Positions 56,257-64,000 of a DNA stretch of 64,000 nt are shown here, piece after piece (position 1 is the first letter of the stretch; every line of letters begins with the position of its first letter). The translations under genes were made by a program, and so were the position numbers. This DNA is from Streptomyces albogriseolus (GTDB lineage: Bacteria; Actinomycetota; Actinomycetes; Streptomycetales; Streptomycetaceae). The DNA lies in the NCBI GenBank assembly GCA_014650475.1, contig BMVA01000011.1, positions 1 through 64,000 on the forward strand, given 5' to 3'. The notes under the pieces are model-generated. The model was not told where the DNA came from. It worked only from the letters and a program-made list of their open reading frames with translations, and made no database searches.

Positions 56257-58119
56257 ATGGACTTCGGCACGCAGGGCCCGCAGGCCCCGGCCGACCTCGC
56301 CTGGCTGCGAGGCGTGGACGCCTACACGATGGGCGCCTATCCGCAGGCGGAGGAGGAGTTCCGGACCGCCGTACGGATCGACCCGGGGATGGCGGACGGC
56401 TGGCTCGGACTGCACGCGCTGCGCGTCGACACGACGACCGCGCTGCTGCGGATGTTCCGCCACCGCGACCGCTTCGGCGAACAGCGCACCCGGCACCACC
56501 GCACCCTCAACTCCTGGTACTGGCTGGGCTGGTGGGTGCAGCCCGTCCTCGAGACCCCGCGCGACCTGCTGCTCGCCCACGCCTCGCACTGGCTGGACGG
56601 CCGGCACGTCCCCGAGCTGGACCGCGCGCTCGCCGGACTGCCCCCGGTGGACACCGACCCGCAGGTGCGCTTCCTGCACGCCTGCCGCGCCTATCTCGTC
56701 AAGGACTGGGAGCAGCTGGTCCGGCACACCGACCCGCTCGTCGACGACCCGCTGCTGGGCATCGAGGCGGGCCTGTTCGGCGGCATGGCCCGGGTGCGCC
56801 TCGAGATGTACGGGCAGGCGGAGCCGCTGCTGTCGGCGGCGCTGATGCGGTGCCGCAGCGAGCAACCGCAGCGCAAGGAGCTGCGCTACTGGCTGGCCCG
56901 CGCCCGCGAGGGCACGGGCCGCAGCGCCGCCGCGCTCCCCCTGTACCGGGCCGTGCACCGGGTCGATCCGGCCTTCATGGACACCTCCGCCCGGCTCGCG
57001 GCGATCGCCGAGGGGGACGGCTACGACGACTGCGCCGACCTCGCCGCGATCACCCTGACCGGCACCGGGCAGGAGACCGTCGACGGCCAGGACACGCTGG
57101 ACCCGCTCTTCGGGACGGAGGGGCGCGACCTGAGGCTGTCCGACCCGGACCCCGCCCCTCCCCCGATGCCGTCGTTCGGCGGGTCCGGGGCGCGTGAACG
57201 CTCCGGCGGCCCCGGCCCGGTGCTGCCCCCGGGGCCCACCGATGCGGCGCTGCTGGAGGAGGCGCTCGCGGAGCTGGAGCGCATGGTGGGTCTGGAACCG
57301 GTGAAGCGCCAGGTCAAAGCCCTGTCCGCGCAGTTGAACATGGCGCGGCTGCGGGCCGGGCAGGGGCTGCCGGTGCAGCCGCCGAAACGGCACTTCGTCT
57401 TCTCCGGCCCCTCCGGCACGGGCAAGACCACGGTCGCCCGGATCCTGGGCCGGGTCTTCTACGCCCTCGGACTGCTCGGCGGCGACCACCTGGTGGAGGC
57501 GCAGCGGGCGGACCTGGTGGGCGAGTACCTGGGGCAGACGGCGGTGAAGGCCAACGAGCTGATCGACTCCGCGCTCGGCGGGGTGCTCTTCGTCGACGAG
57601 GCGTACTCCCTGTCGAACTCGGGGTACGGCAAGGGCGACGCGTACGGCGACGAGGCGCTGCAGGTGCTGCTGAAGCGGGCGGAGGACAACCGCGACCACC
57701 TGGTGGTGATCCTCGCCGGCTACCCGGAGGGCATGGACCGGCTGCTGGCCGCGAACCCCGGGCTGTCGTCCCGGTTCACCACCCGCGTCGACTTCCCCTC
57801 GTACCGGCCGCTGGAGCTGACCAGGATCGGCGAGGTGCTGGCCGCGGAGAACGGCGACGAGTGGGACGAGGAGGCCCTGGACGAGCTGCGCTCCATCGCC
57901 GGGCACGTGGTGGACCAGGGGTGGATCGACGAGCTGGGCAACGGGCGGTTCCTGCGCACCCTGTACGAGAAGAGCTGCGCCTACCGCGACCTGCGGCTGT
58001 CGGCCTACCCGGGGCCGCTGTCCCGGGACGACCTGGCGACCCTGCGGCTGCCGGACCTGATGCAGGCGTACGGGGAGGTGCTGTCGGGGCGGGGCCCGTC
58101 GGACCCGTCGGGGCCCTAG
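56257..58119 (+). CDS. EccA/CbxX-like AAA+ ATPase with N-terminal TPR domain
   Basis: 620 aa. The N-terminal 270 residues are tetratricopeptide-like helices (GAYPQAEEEFRTAVRIDPGMADGWLGLHAL ... GQAEPLLSAALMRCRSEQPQRKELRYWLARAREGTGRSAAALPLYRAVHRVDP), then a linker and a CbbX/CfqX AAA+ domain: Walker A FSGPSGTGKTTVARI (K390), Walker B GVLFVDEAYSL (D447, E448), sensor region VVILAGYPEGMDRLLAANPGLSSRF. This is the EccA architecture of type VII secretion, but no Ecc or Esx genes are in the window. ATG 56257 has GTGGGGG upstream; GTG 56254 is the alternative. Confidence 0.92.
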   Translation: MDFGTQGPQAPADLAWLRGVDAYTMGAYPQAEEEFRTAVRIDPGMADGWLGLHALRVDTTTALLRMFRHRDRFGEQRTRHHRTLNSWYWLGWWVQPVLETPRDLLLAHASHWLDGRHVPELDRALAGLPPVDTDPQVRFLHACRAYLVKDWEQLVRHTDPLVDDPLLGIEAGLFGGMARVRLEMYGQAEPLLSAALMRCRSEQPQRKELRYWLARAREGTGRSAAALPLYRAVHRVDPAFMDTSARLAAIAEGDGYDDCADLAAITLTGTGQETVDGQDTLDPLFGTEGRDLRLSDPDPAPPPMPSFGGSGARERSGGPGPVLPPGPTDAALLEEALAELERMVGLEPVKRQVKALSAQLNMARLRAGQGLPVQPPKRHFVFSGPSGTGKTTVARILGRVFYALGLLGGDHLVEAQRADLVGEYLGQTAVKANELIDSALGGVLFVDEAYSLSNSGYGKGDAYGDEALQVLLKRAEDNRDHLVVILAGYPEGMDRLLAANPGLSSRFTTRVDFPSYRPLELTRIGEVLAAENGDEWDEEALDELRSIAGHVVDQGWIDELGNGRFLRTLYEKSCAYRDLRLSAYPGPLSRDDLATLRLPDLMQAYGEVLSGRGPSDPSGP

Positions 58120-58131
58120 GACCCCGACGGG
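58104..58131. terminator. Terminator overlapping the AAA+ gene stop codon
   Basis: CCCGTCGGGG (58104-58113) and CCCCGACGGG (58122-58131) are perfect 10-bp arms around an 8-base loop that contains the TAG stop (58117-58119). It lies between the AAA+ gene and the convergent CBS gene and can serve both. Confidence 0.75.
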
Positions 58132-58152
58132 CATGCCGGCATGGGGCCGCGG

Positions 58153-59229
58153 TCAGGTGGCCAGCGCCTCCTCCGGAGCCCCGCTCGCCCGCTGCGGGGT
58201 GAGCGTGACCTCCCGGTGGGCGGGGTCCCGCACCTCGCCCACGAGCATCTCCAGCACGTCCTCCAGGGCGACCAGCCCCAGCACCTTGCCGGACGCGTCC
58301 GACACCTGCGCCAGATGGGTCGCCGCGCGGCGCATCACCGTGAGGGCGTCGTCCAGCGGCAGTTCGGGGCGCAGGGTGGTCATCGGACGCCACAGCTGCT
58401 GCGGGACGGCCCGGTCGGCGTCCTCCAGGTCCAGGACGTCCTTGACGTGCAGATAGCCCATGAAGGCGCCGCCCTCGGCGGCCACCGGGAAGCGGGAGTA
58501 CCCGGTGCGTGCGGTCAGCTCCACGATCTGCCCCGGAGTGACCGCCGGGGTGACCGTCACCAGGGACTCGCGGCGCAGCAGGACGTCCGTCACCGGGCGC
58601 GAGCCCAGCTCCAGGGCGTCCTCCAGGCGCTCCGCCTCCTCCGGGTCGAGAAGACCGGCCTGGCCGGCGTCCTCCACCAGCCGGTTGAGCTGCTCGCTGG
58701 TGAAGACGGCCTCCACCTCGTCCTTGGGCTCCACGCGGAAGAGCCGCAGGACGCCCTGGGCGCAGGCGCCGAGGGCGACGGTGACCGGCTTGCACAGACG
58801 GGCGAACCACACCAGGCCCGGGCTGAGCCACAGGGCCGCCTTCCCCGGCGCGGCCATCGCCAGGTTCTTCGGGACCATCTCGCCGATGACGAGGTGGAAG
58901 AAGACCACGGCGGCGAGCGCGATGACGTAGCCGAGCGGGTGGATCACCCCGTGCGGCAGGTGCATCCACGCGAACACCGGCTCCAGCAGCCGGGCGACGG
59001 TCGGTTCGGCGACCGCGCCCAGGGTGAGCGAGCAGACGGTGATGCCGAACTGGGCGGCCGCCATCATCTGCGGCAGATGCTCCAGGCCGTACAGCACCTG
59101 GCGGGCGCGGGCGGTGCCGAGCGGCTCGATCTGGCTGCGGCGGACCGACACCAGGGCGAACTCGGCGCCGACGAAGAAGCCGTTGGCGAGCACGAGCAGT
59201 GCGGCGAACAGCAGTTGCAGGACGCTCAT
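58153..59229 (-). CDS. CNNM/CorC-type membrane protein with CBS domains (second of pair)
   Basis: 358 aa. DUF21/CNNM membrane domain with about four helices (LLFAALLVLANGFFVGAEFALVSVRRSQ, AAQFGITVCSLTLGAVAEPTVARLLEP, IGEMVPKNLAMAAPGKAALWLSPG), then two CBS repeats (SRPVTDVLLRRESLVTVTPAVTPGQIVEL ... GYLHVKDVLDL; RPMTTLRPELPLDDALTVM ... VLGLVALEDVLEMLVGEV). It lacks the C-terminal CorC/HlyC FAD-like domain. Its ATG overlaps the stop of the first gene (ATGA at 59226-59229). The family exports Mg2+ or Co2+. Confidence 0.92.
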   Translation of the reverse strand: MSVLQLLFAALLVLANGFFVGAEFALVSVRRSQIEPLGTARARQVLYGLEHLPQMMAAAQFGITVCSLTLGAVAEPTVARLLEPVFAWMHLPHGVIHPLGYVIALAAVVFFHLVIGEMVPKNLAMAAPGKAALWLSPGLVWFARLCKPVTVALGACAQGVLRLFRVEPKDEVEAVFTSEQLNRLVEDAGQAGLLDPEEAERLEDALELGSRPVTDVLLRRESLVTVTPAVTPGQIVELTARTGYSRFPVAAEGGAFMGYLHVKDVLDLEDADRAVPQQLWRPMTTLRPELPLDDALTVMRRAATHLAQVSDASGKVLGLVALEDVLEMLVGEVRDPAHREVTLTPQRASGAPEEALAT

Positions 59230-60557
59230 CCGGCGGCCTCCGCGAGAGGGACCCGGGCCGTGCGGACCAGGCGGACGCGTTCCGCGCGGTAGTGGCCGAC
59301 CCGGCGCACCGACAGCCGCCAGCCCGGCAGTTCCGTGCGGTCCCCCACGGCCGGAATGCGGCCGAGCAGATCGGCGACCAGGCCGGCCACCGTCTCGTAG
59401 GGGCCCTCGGGGACCTCCAGTCCTATGCGGCGCAGGAGGTCGACCCGGGCGCCGCCGTCGACGTCCCAGGCCGGGTTGCCGTCCTCCGGCGGGGCGGGGG
59501 CGAGTTCGGGCACGTCCTGTCCGTCGTGCTCGTCGCGCACCTCGCCGACGATCTCCTCGACGATGTCCTCCAGGGTGACGACGCCGGCGGTGCCGCCGTA
59601 CTCGTCGACGACGACCGCGATGGGCTGCTCGCTGCGCAGCCGGGTGAGCAGCGGGCGCACCGGCAGCGTCTCGGGGACCAGCAGCGCCGGGCGGGCGATG
59701 CGGGCGACCGGGGTGCGCAGCCGTTCGTGCGCGGGGACCGCCAGGGCGTCCTTGAGGTGGACCATGCCGGCGATCTCGTCGATCCGCTCCCGGTACACGG
59801 GGAAGCGGGACAGGCCGGTGGCGCGGGTGAGGTTGACCACGTCCTCGGCGGTCGCGGACGCCTGGAGGGCGCTGACCCGCACGCGCGGGGTCATGACGTG
59901 CTGGGCGGTCAGCTCGCCCAGGGACAGGGTGCGGACGAAGAGGTCCGCCGTGTCCTGCTCCAGGGCGCCCGCACGGGCCGAGTGCCGGGCCAGGGAGACC
60001 AGTTCGCCGGGGGTGCGGGCGGAGGCGAGCTCGTCGGCGGGCTCGATGCCCATGGCCCGCACCAGCCGGTTGGCCACGGCGTTCAGTCCGGCGATGACCG
60101 GGCGGAACAGGCGGGCGAAGGCGTGCTGCGGGCCGGCGACGAAGCGCGCGACCTGCATCGGCCGGGACACCGCCCAGTTCTTCGGCACGAGTTCGCCGAT
60201 CACCATCTGCACCGCGGACGCGAGCAGCATGCCGATCACCACGGACACGCCGGAGACCGCGCCCTCGGGTATGCCGGCGCCGGTGAGCGGGCCGTCCAGC
60301 AGCTGGGCCAGGGCCGGTTCGGCGAGCATGCCGACCACCAGGGAGGTGATGGTGATGCCGAGCTGGGTGCCGGAGAGCTGGAAGGACAGTTCGCGCAGGG
60401 ACGCGACGACCCGGCGGGCGCGCCGGTCGCCGGCCGCGGCGGCCTCCTCGGCGTCGGCCCGTTCGACGGTGACCAGGCCGAACTCGGCGGCCACGAAGAA
60501 GCCGTTGGCGAGGATCAGCAGGAAGGCGGCTGCGAGAAGCAGCAGAGGGGTGCTCAT
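59226..60557 (-). CDS. CNNM/CorC-type membrane protein with CBS and CorC domains (first of pair)
   Basis: 443 aa: CNNM membrane domain (LLLLAAAFLLILANGFFVAAEFGLVTVER, LGITITSLVVGMLAEPALAQLLDGP, VIGELVPKNWAVSRPMQVARFVAGP), two CBS repeats (TAQHVMTPRVRVSALQASATAEDVVNLTRATGLSRFPVY ... GMVHLKDAL; ARPALLVPETLPVRPLLTRLRSEQPIAVVVDEYGGTAGVVTLEDIVEEIVGEV) and a C-terminal CorC-like domain. It is therefore the full-length form, while its partner gene encodes a shortened one. The two probably act as a heterodimer in divalent-metal transport. Confidence 0.93.
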   Translation of the reverse strand: MSTPLLLLAAAFLLILANGFFVAAEFGLVTVERADAEEAAAAGDRRARRVVASLRELSFQLSGTQLGITITSLVVGMLAEPALAQLLDGPLTGAGIPEGAVSGVSVVIGMLLASAVQMVIGELVPKNWAVSRPMQVARFVAGPQHAFARLFRPVIAGLNAVANRLVRAMGIEPADELASARTPGELVSLARHSARAGALEQDTADLFVRTLSLGELTAQHVMTPRVRVSALQASATAEDVVNLTRATGLSRFPVYRERIDEIAGMVHLKDALAVPAHERLRTPVARIARPALLVPETLPVRPLLTRLRSEQPIAVVVDEYGGTAGVVTLEDIVEEIVGEVRDEHDGQDVPELAPAPPEDGNPAWDVDGGARVDLLRRIGLEVPEGPYETVAGLVADLLGRIPAVGDRTELPGWRLSVRRVGHYRAERVRLVRTARVPLAEAAG

Positions 60558-60811
60558 GATGCCGCCGCCTCCGCATGCGCGCGCACCGGGCGGTGGGCGC
60601 TATGTCGGCAGGGGGCGGCGCAGGTACTGCAGGACGATCCGTCCATCGCCGGAGAGGGTCACTCCTCGGATAGCTGGGGCCCCTCGGCGCACCGGGCGGG
60701 GCGGCAGGGGCGGAGGCGTTGTCGGCGCGCCTCCGCCCAACAGATTAATCAAGACAGGGGCGACTGCGGCAGGTCCGTTCTCCCCGCGGGACGGTGCCGG
60801 ACGGCTCCGGG

Positions 60812-61273
60812 TCAGTCGCGGGGCGCCTCGGCCCCGGGTGCGGAGTGCGCCTCGGCGAGGGCCCGCAGGGCGCGGGCGTCGGCGACCGCTCGCTGCCGGG
60901 CGATGCCCGGCTGGATGCCGAGCGCGGGCAGGCTGGTGCCGTCGCTGAGGTCGAGGAACACCCAGGGATCACCCGAGCGGAGGTTCACCTGAAGGATCTC
61001 CGCCCACTCCAGACGGCGCCGGTTCACGATGTTGACGACCGTGACGCCCGTCTCGTCGGCGACGATCTTCGGCCGGGCCAGCAGGAACAGCACACCGGCC
61101 AGCAGCGCGGCGGTGAACACGAAGCTGATCCGCTCGCCCGGGCCGAGCCCGCCGAGGAGCAGGCCGATCAGGCTGACCACGACGAAGAGCGCGACGCCCG
61201 CGGTGAGCAGCACGGCGCGGGTGCGGCCGGGCCGGAAGGTGACGGGCAGCTCGGGGAGCTGGGTGCCGGACAT
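60812..61273 (-). CDS. PH-domain membrane protein
   Basis: 153 aa. Two hydrophobic segments (AVLLTAGVALFVVVSLIGLLLGG and ISFVFTAALLAGVLFLLA) are followed by a bacterial PH-type domain (PKIVADETGVTVVNIVNRRRLEWAEILQVNLRSGDPWVFLDLSDGTSLPALGIQP). Its function is unknown. It starts 19 bp after hisG on the same strand and ends about 250 bp before the CBS genes, so it probably closes the rib/his operon. Confidence 0.85.
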   Translation of the reverse strand: MSGTQLPELPVTFRPGRTRAVLLTAGVALFVVVSLIGLLLGGLGPGERISFVFTAALLAGVLFLLARPKIVADETGVTVVNIVNRRRLEWAEILQVNLRSGDPWVFLDLSDGTSLPALGIQPGIARQRAVADARALRALAEAHSAPGAEAPRD

Positions 61274-61292
61274 GGTGGCTCTCCCTGCCCCG

Positions 61293-62141
61293 TCAGAGGC
61301 GGCAGGCGTGGATCGCCGTGGTGAGGATGGCGCGGGCCCCGATGTCGTACAGGTCGTCCATGATGCGCTGCGCCTCCTTGGAGGGGACCATCGCCCGGAC
61401 GGCGACCCAGCCCTCGTTGTGCAGCGGGGAGACGGTCGGGGACTCGAGGCCGGGGGTCAGCGCGACGGCCTTCTCCAGCTGCTCGACCCGGCAGTCGTAG
61501 TCCATCATCACGTACGTGCGGGCGACCAGGACGCCCTGGAGGCGGCGCAGGAACTGCTGCACCTTGGGGTCCTCGCCGTCCGTGCCGGTGCGCCGGATCA
61601 CCACGGCCTCGGACGTCATGATCGGCTCGCCGACGACCTCGAGGCCGGCGTTGCGCAGGGAGGTGCCGGTCTCGACGACGTCCGCGATGACCTGGGCGAC
61701 GCCGAGCTGGATGGCGGTCTCGACCGCGCCGTCGAGGTGGACGACGGAGGCGTCGATGCCGTGTTCCGCGAGGTGCGCGGCGACGATGCCCTCGTAGGAG
61801 GTGGCGACGGTCTTGCCGGCGAGATCGGCGGGGCCGGTGATCGTGCCGGGCTTGGCGGCGTAGCGGAAGGTGGAGCGGGCGAAGCCGAGCGGCAGGATCT
61901 CCTCGGCGTCGGCGCCGGAGTCGATCAGCAGGTCGCGGCCGGTGATGCCGATGTCCAGCTGCCCGGAGGCGACGTAGATCGCGATGTCGCGGGGGCGGAG
62001 GTAGAAGAACTCGACCTCGTTGACCGGGTCGACGATCCGCAGCTCCTTGGACTCCCTGCGCTGCTGGTAGCCGGCCTCATGCAGCATCTCCGCCGCAGGT
62101 CCTGACAGGGAACCCTTGTTGGGGACGGCGATGCGCAGCAT
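61293..62141 (-). CDS. hisG: ATP phosphoribosyltransferase (histidine biosynthesis, long form)
   Basis: 282 aa, first enzyme of histidine biosynthesis (PRPP + ATP to phosphoribosyl-ATP). The long form carries a C-terminal ACT-like regulatory domain that binds histidine, so no HisZ is needed. Signatures: MLRIAVPNKGSLSGPAAEML, PRDIAIYVASGQLDIGITGRDLL, IADVVETGTSLRNAGLEVVGEPIMTSEAVVIRR, and the C-terminal VARTYVMMDYDCRVEQLEKAVALTPGLESPTVSPLHNEGWVAV. ATG 62141 has AAGGAAG upstream. It follows hisE by 45 bp. Confidence 0.97.
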   Translation of the reverse strand: MLRIAVPNKGSLSGPAAEMLHEAGYQQRRESKELRIVDPVNEVEFFYLRPRDIAIYVASGQLDIGITGRDLLIDSGADAEEILPLGFARSTFRYAAKPGTITGPADLAGKTVATSYEGIVAAHLAEHGIDASVVHLDGAVETAIQLGVAQVIADVVETGTSLRNAGLEVVGEPIMTSEAVVIRRTGTDGEDPKVQQFLRRLQGVLVARTYVMMDYDCRVEQLEKAVALTPGLESPTVSPLHNEGWVAVRAMVPSKEAQRIMDDLYDIGARAILTTAIHACRL

Positions 62142-62186
62142 GAGGTCGGCTTCCTTTGCGTGGAGGGGTGGGTGGAGCGGGGTTGC

Positions 62187-62459
62187 TTACAGGTGGGCGT
62201 AGACGTCGTCGAGGGAGATGCCGCGGGCGACCATCATCACCTGGACGTGGTAGAGCAGCTGCGAGATCTCCTCGGCGGCCGCCTCCTTGCCCTCGTACTC
62301 GGCGGCCATCCAGACCTCGGCGGCCTCCTCGACGACCTTCTTGCCGATGGCATGGACGCCCTTGTCCACCAGTTCGGCGGTGCGGGAGGTGGCGGGGTCC
62401 CCGTGGGCGGCCTTGTGCTGGAGCTCGGTGAAGAGCTCCTCGAACGTCTTCTTGGACAT
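62187..62459 (-). CDS. hisE: Phosphoribosyl-ATP pyrophosphatase
   Basis: 90 aa. It removes pyrophosphate from phosphoribosyl-ATP, the second histidine step. The helical MazG-like fold shows the ligands in [41 protein letters not shown]. It is the free-standing form, as usual in actinomycetes, where HisI is separate. It lies between ribH (34 bp) and hisG (45 bp) on the same strand. Confidence 0.97.
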   Translation of the reverse strand: MSKKTFEELFTELQHKAAHGDPATSRTAELVDKGVHAIGKKVVEEAAEVWMAAEYEGKEAAAEEISQLLYHVQVMMVARGISLDDVYAHL

Positions 62460-62493
62460 GGTGGTCCTTACCCTACGCGGTGACGGGGACTGC

Positions 62494-62979
62494 TCACCGC
62501 CAGGGTTCGGACACCGAGCGCAGGCAGGCGGCGGTGGCGACGGCCGCGGTGACCGCCTCGTGTCCCTTGTCCTCGCGGGAGCCGGGCAGTCCGGCGCGGT
62601 CGAGGGCCTGCTGTTCGTCGTCGCATGTGAGCAGTCCGAAGCCGACGGGGACGCCGGTGTCGACGGACACCTGGGTGAGCCCCTGGGTGACGCCCTGGCA
62701 CACGTAGTCGAAGTGGGGCGTGCCGCCGCGGATGACGACGCCGAGGGCGACGATCGCGTCGTAGCCCCGGCCGGCCAGGACCTTGGCGACGACGGGCAGT
62801 TCCCAGCTGCCGGGGACCCTCAGCAGGGTCGGCTCGTCGATGCCCAGGTCGTGCAGGGCGCGCAGGGCGCCGTCCACCAGTCCGTCCATCACCTTCTCGT
62901 GCCACTGTGCCGCGATGACGGCGACCCGCAGATCGCCCACGTTGCGTACCGTCAGCTCCGGTGCACCCTTGCCGCTCAC
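62494..62979 (-). CDS. ribH: 6,7-dimethyl-8-ribityllumazine synthase
   Basis: 161 aa, penultimate step of riboflavin synthesis; members form icosahedral or pentameric shells. Signatures: [101 protein letters not shown]. The start is GTG 62979 with GAGGAGAG upstream; the longer frame to 63471 is the shadow of ribBA. It follows ribBA by 20 bp. Confidence 0.96.
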   Translation of the reverse strand: MSGKGAPELTVRNVGDLRVAVIAAQWHEKVMDGLVDGALRALHDLGIDEPTLLRVPGSWELPVVAKVLAGRGYDAIVALGVVIRGGTPHFDYVCQGVTQGLTQVSVDTGVPVGFGLLTCDDEQQALDRAGLPGSREDKGHEAVTAAVATAACLRSVSEPWR

Positions 62980-62999
62980 GTCTCTCCTCGTGGTTCTTG

Positions 63000-64000
63000 T
63001 TACTGGTTGCCGCAGGCGGGCACGGTCGGCGTGTCCAGCCAGGGCAGGTCGTGGCCCATCCGGTCCCGCTTGGTGCGCAGGTAGCGGAGGTTGTGCTCGC
63101 TCGCGGTGACGGGCATCGGCTCGCGCCGGACGACGTCGATGCCGTGGCGGGCGAGCGCGTCGGACTTGTCGGGGTTGTTGGTCATCAGGCGGACGCTGCG
63201 CACGCCGAGGTCGGCGAGGATCTGCGCGCCGGCCGCGTAGTCGCGGGCGTCGGCGGGCAGGCCGAGTTCGAGGTTGGCGTCGAGGGTGTCGCGTCCGCGC
63301 TCCTGCAGTTCGTAGGCGCGCAGCTTGGACATCAGGCCGATGCCGCGCCCCTCGTGGCCGCGCAGGTAGACGACGACGCCCCGGCCCTCGGCCTGGATGC
63401 GGTCCAGGGAGGCGTCGAGCTGGGGGCCGCAGTCGCAGCGCTGGGAGCCGAAGACGTCGCCGGTGAGGCATTCGGAGTGCATGCGGACGAGGACGTCCGC
63501 GCCGTCGCCGAGGTCGCCGTGCACCAGGGCGACGTGCTCGACGCCGTCGACGGTGGAGCGGAAGCCGTACGCGGTGAAGGTGCCGTGGGCGGTGGGGAGC
63601 CGGACCTCGGCCTCGCGGCGGACGGTGGGCTCGCTGCTGCGCCGGTAGGCGATCAGGTCCTCGATGGAGATGATCGACAGGCCGTGCTTGCGGGCGAAGG
63701 GAACCAGCTCGGGCAGCCGCAGCATGCGGCCGTCCTCACCGGCGATCTCCACGATGGCGCCGGCCGGGCGCAGTCCCGCGAGGCGGGCCAGGTCGACGGC
63801 GGCCTCGGTGTGGCCGTCGCGCTCGAGCACGCCGCCGGGGCGGGCGCGCAGCGGGAAGATGTGGCCGGGGCGGACGAAGTCGTCCGGCGCCGCGGTGCCG
63901 CCGGCCAGCAGCCGGAGGGTGGTGGCCCGGTCGGAGGCGGAGATGCCGGTGGTCACGCCGTGGGCGGCGGAGGCGTCGACGGTGACGGTGAACGCGGTCC
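63000..64000 (-). CDS. ribBA: Bifunctional DHBP synthase / GTP cyclohydrolase II, 5' part missing
   Basis: The window holds the C-terminal 333 residues; the gene continues past position 64000. The end of the DHBP synthase domain is visible ([64 protein letters not shown]), followed by the complete GTP cyclohydrolase II domain with the zinc cysteines in [22 protein letters not shown] and [34 protein letters not shown] and [19 protein letters not shown]. The protein supplies both precursors for lumazine synthase, encoded next. No riboswitch can be seen, since the operon start is outside the window. Confidence 0.97.
   Translation of the reverse strand, partial: TAFTVTVDASAAHGVTTGISASDRATTLRLLAGGTAAPDDFVRPGHIFPLRARPGGVLERDGHTEAAVDLARLAGLRPAGAIVEIAGEDGRMLRLPELVPFARKHGLSIISIEDLIAYRRSSEPTVRREAEVRLPTAHGTFTAYGFRSTVDGVEHVALVHGDLGDGADVLVRMHSECLTGDVFGSQRCDCGPQLDASLDRIQAEGRGVVVYLRGHEGRGIGLMSKLRAYELQERGRDTLDANLELGLPADARDYAAGAQILADLGVRSVRLMTNNPDKSDALARHGIDVVRREPMPVTASEHNLRYLRTKRDRMGHDLPWLDTPTVPACGNQ

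Overview
The window is chromosomal DNA of a Streptomyces. It is very GC-rich, with dense genes, GTG and TTG starts, and many stop/start overlaps. It holds hallmark families: conservon genes, RbpA, a bifunctional RibBA, an actinobacterial polyprenol-mannose synthase and the PTS pair crr-ptsI. From memory, the order crr-ptsI ... rbpA-fxsA-ppm1 ... chitinase ... hisG-hisE-ribH-ribBA matches the S. coelicolor SCO1390-SCO1441 interval. I saw no rRNA, tRNA, CRISPR array, insertion sequence or prophage. Unless stated otherwise, functions are read from family resemblance and visible motifs.

Layout. 0.2-2.6 kb: crr-ptsI (general PTS) behind a DasR-type dre site. 2.6-9.4 kb: an unknown protein, an acetoacetyl-CoA synthetase, a GH31-like protein that seems to have lost its catalytic residues, a Nudix hydrolase and a VanX-like D,D-dipeptidase. 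9.7-12 kb: glpF-glpK. 12-20 kb: a conservon (sensor, Roadblock, DUF742, Ras-like GTPase) with a complete 5-oxoprolinase gene inserted between the DUF742 and GTPase genes. 20.5-22 kb: a membrane protein and an IclR regulator. 22-29.1 kb: a three-gene operon for a MukBEF/MksBEF/Wadjet-like SMC complex with no nuclease (JetD) gene beside it. 29.2-34.6 kb: a GntR/FCD regulator divergent from an MFS carrier, a DUF1445 protein and pxpABC, with a perfect palindrome placed inside the promoter. 34.7-39 kb: HEAT-repeat and ankyrin proteins, a 64-aa membrane protein and an FtsK/TraB-like protein whose P-loop lacks its lysine. 39-43.7 kb: a MocR regulator divergent from yczE-like/GDPD genes, then an MFS protein. 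43.9-46 kb: rbpA behind a sigma-R-type promoter, fxsA, ppm1. 46.5-55.8 kb: amidohydrolase, Lrp regulator, acyl-CoA dehydrogenase, a GH18 chitinase behind two dre-like boxes, TetR, a 46-aa membrane protein, a C39-like secreted protease and a P-loop kinase. 55.9 kb: a candidate small RNA or attenuated leader. 56.2-60.6 kb: an orphan EccA/CbxX-like AAA+ ATPase and two CNNM/CBS membrane proteins. 60.8-64 kb: PH-domain protein, hisG, hisE, ribH and ribBA (cut by the window end).

Themes. Amino-sugar control links the two ends of the map: the general PTS and a chitinase both carry DasR-like boxes. Pyroglutamate use appears twice, once as the PxpABC-type enzyme with its own regulator and carrier and once as the eukaryote-like single-chain enzyme inside the conservon. 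The strongest candidate for an undescribed system is the SMC-like operon at 22-29 kb, followed by the oxoprolinase-conservon fusion locus.
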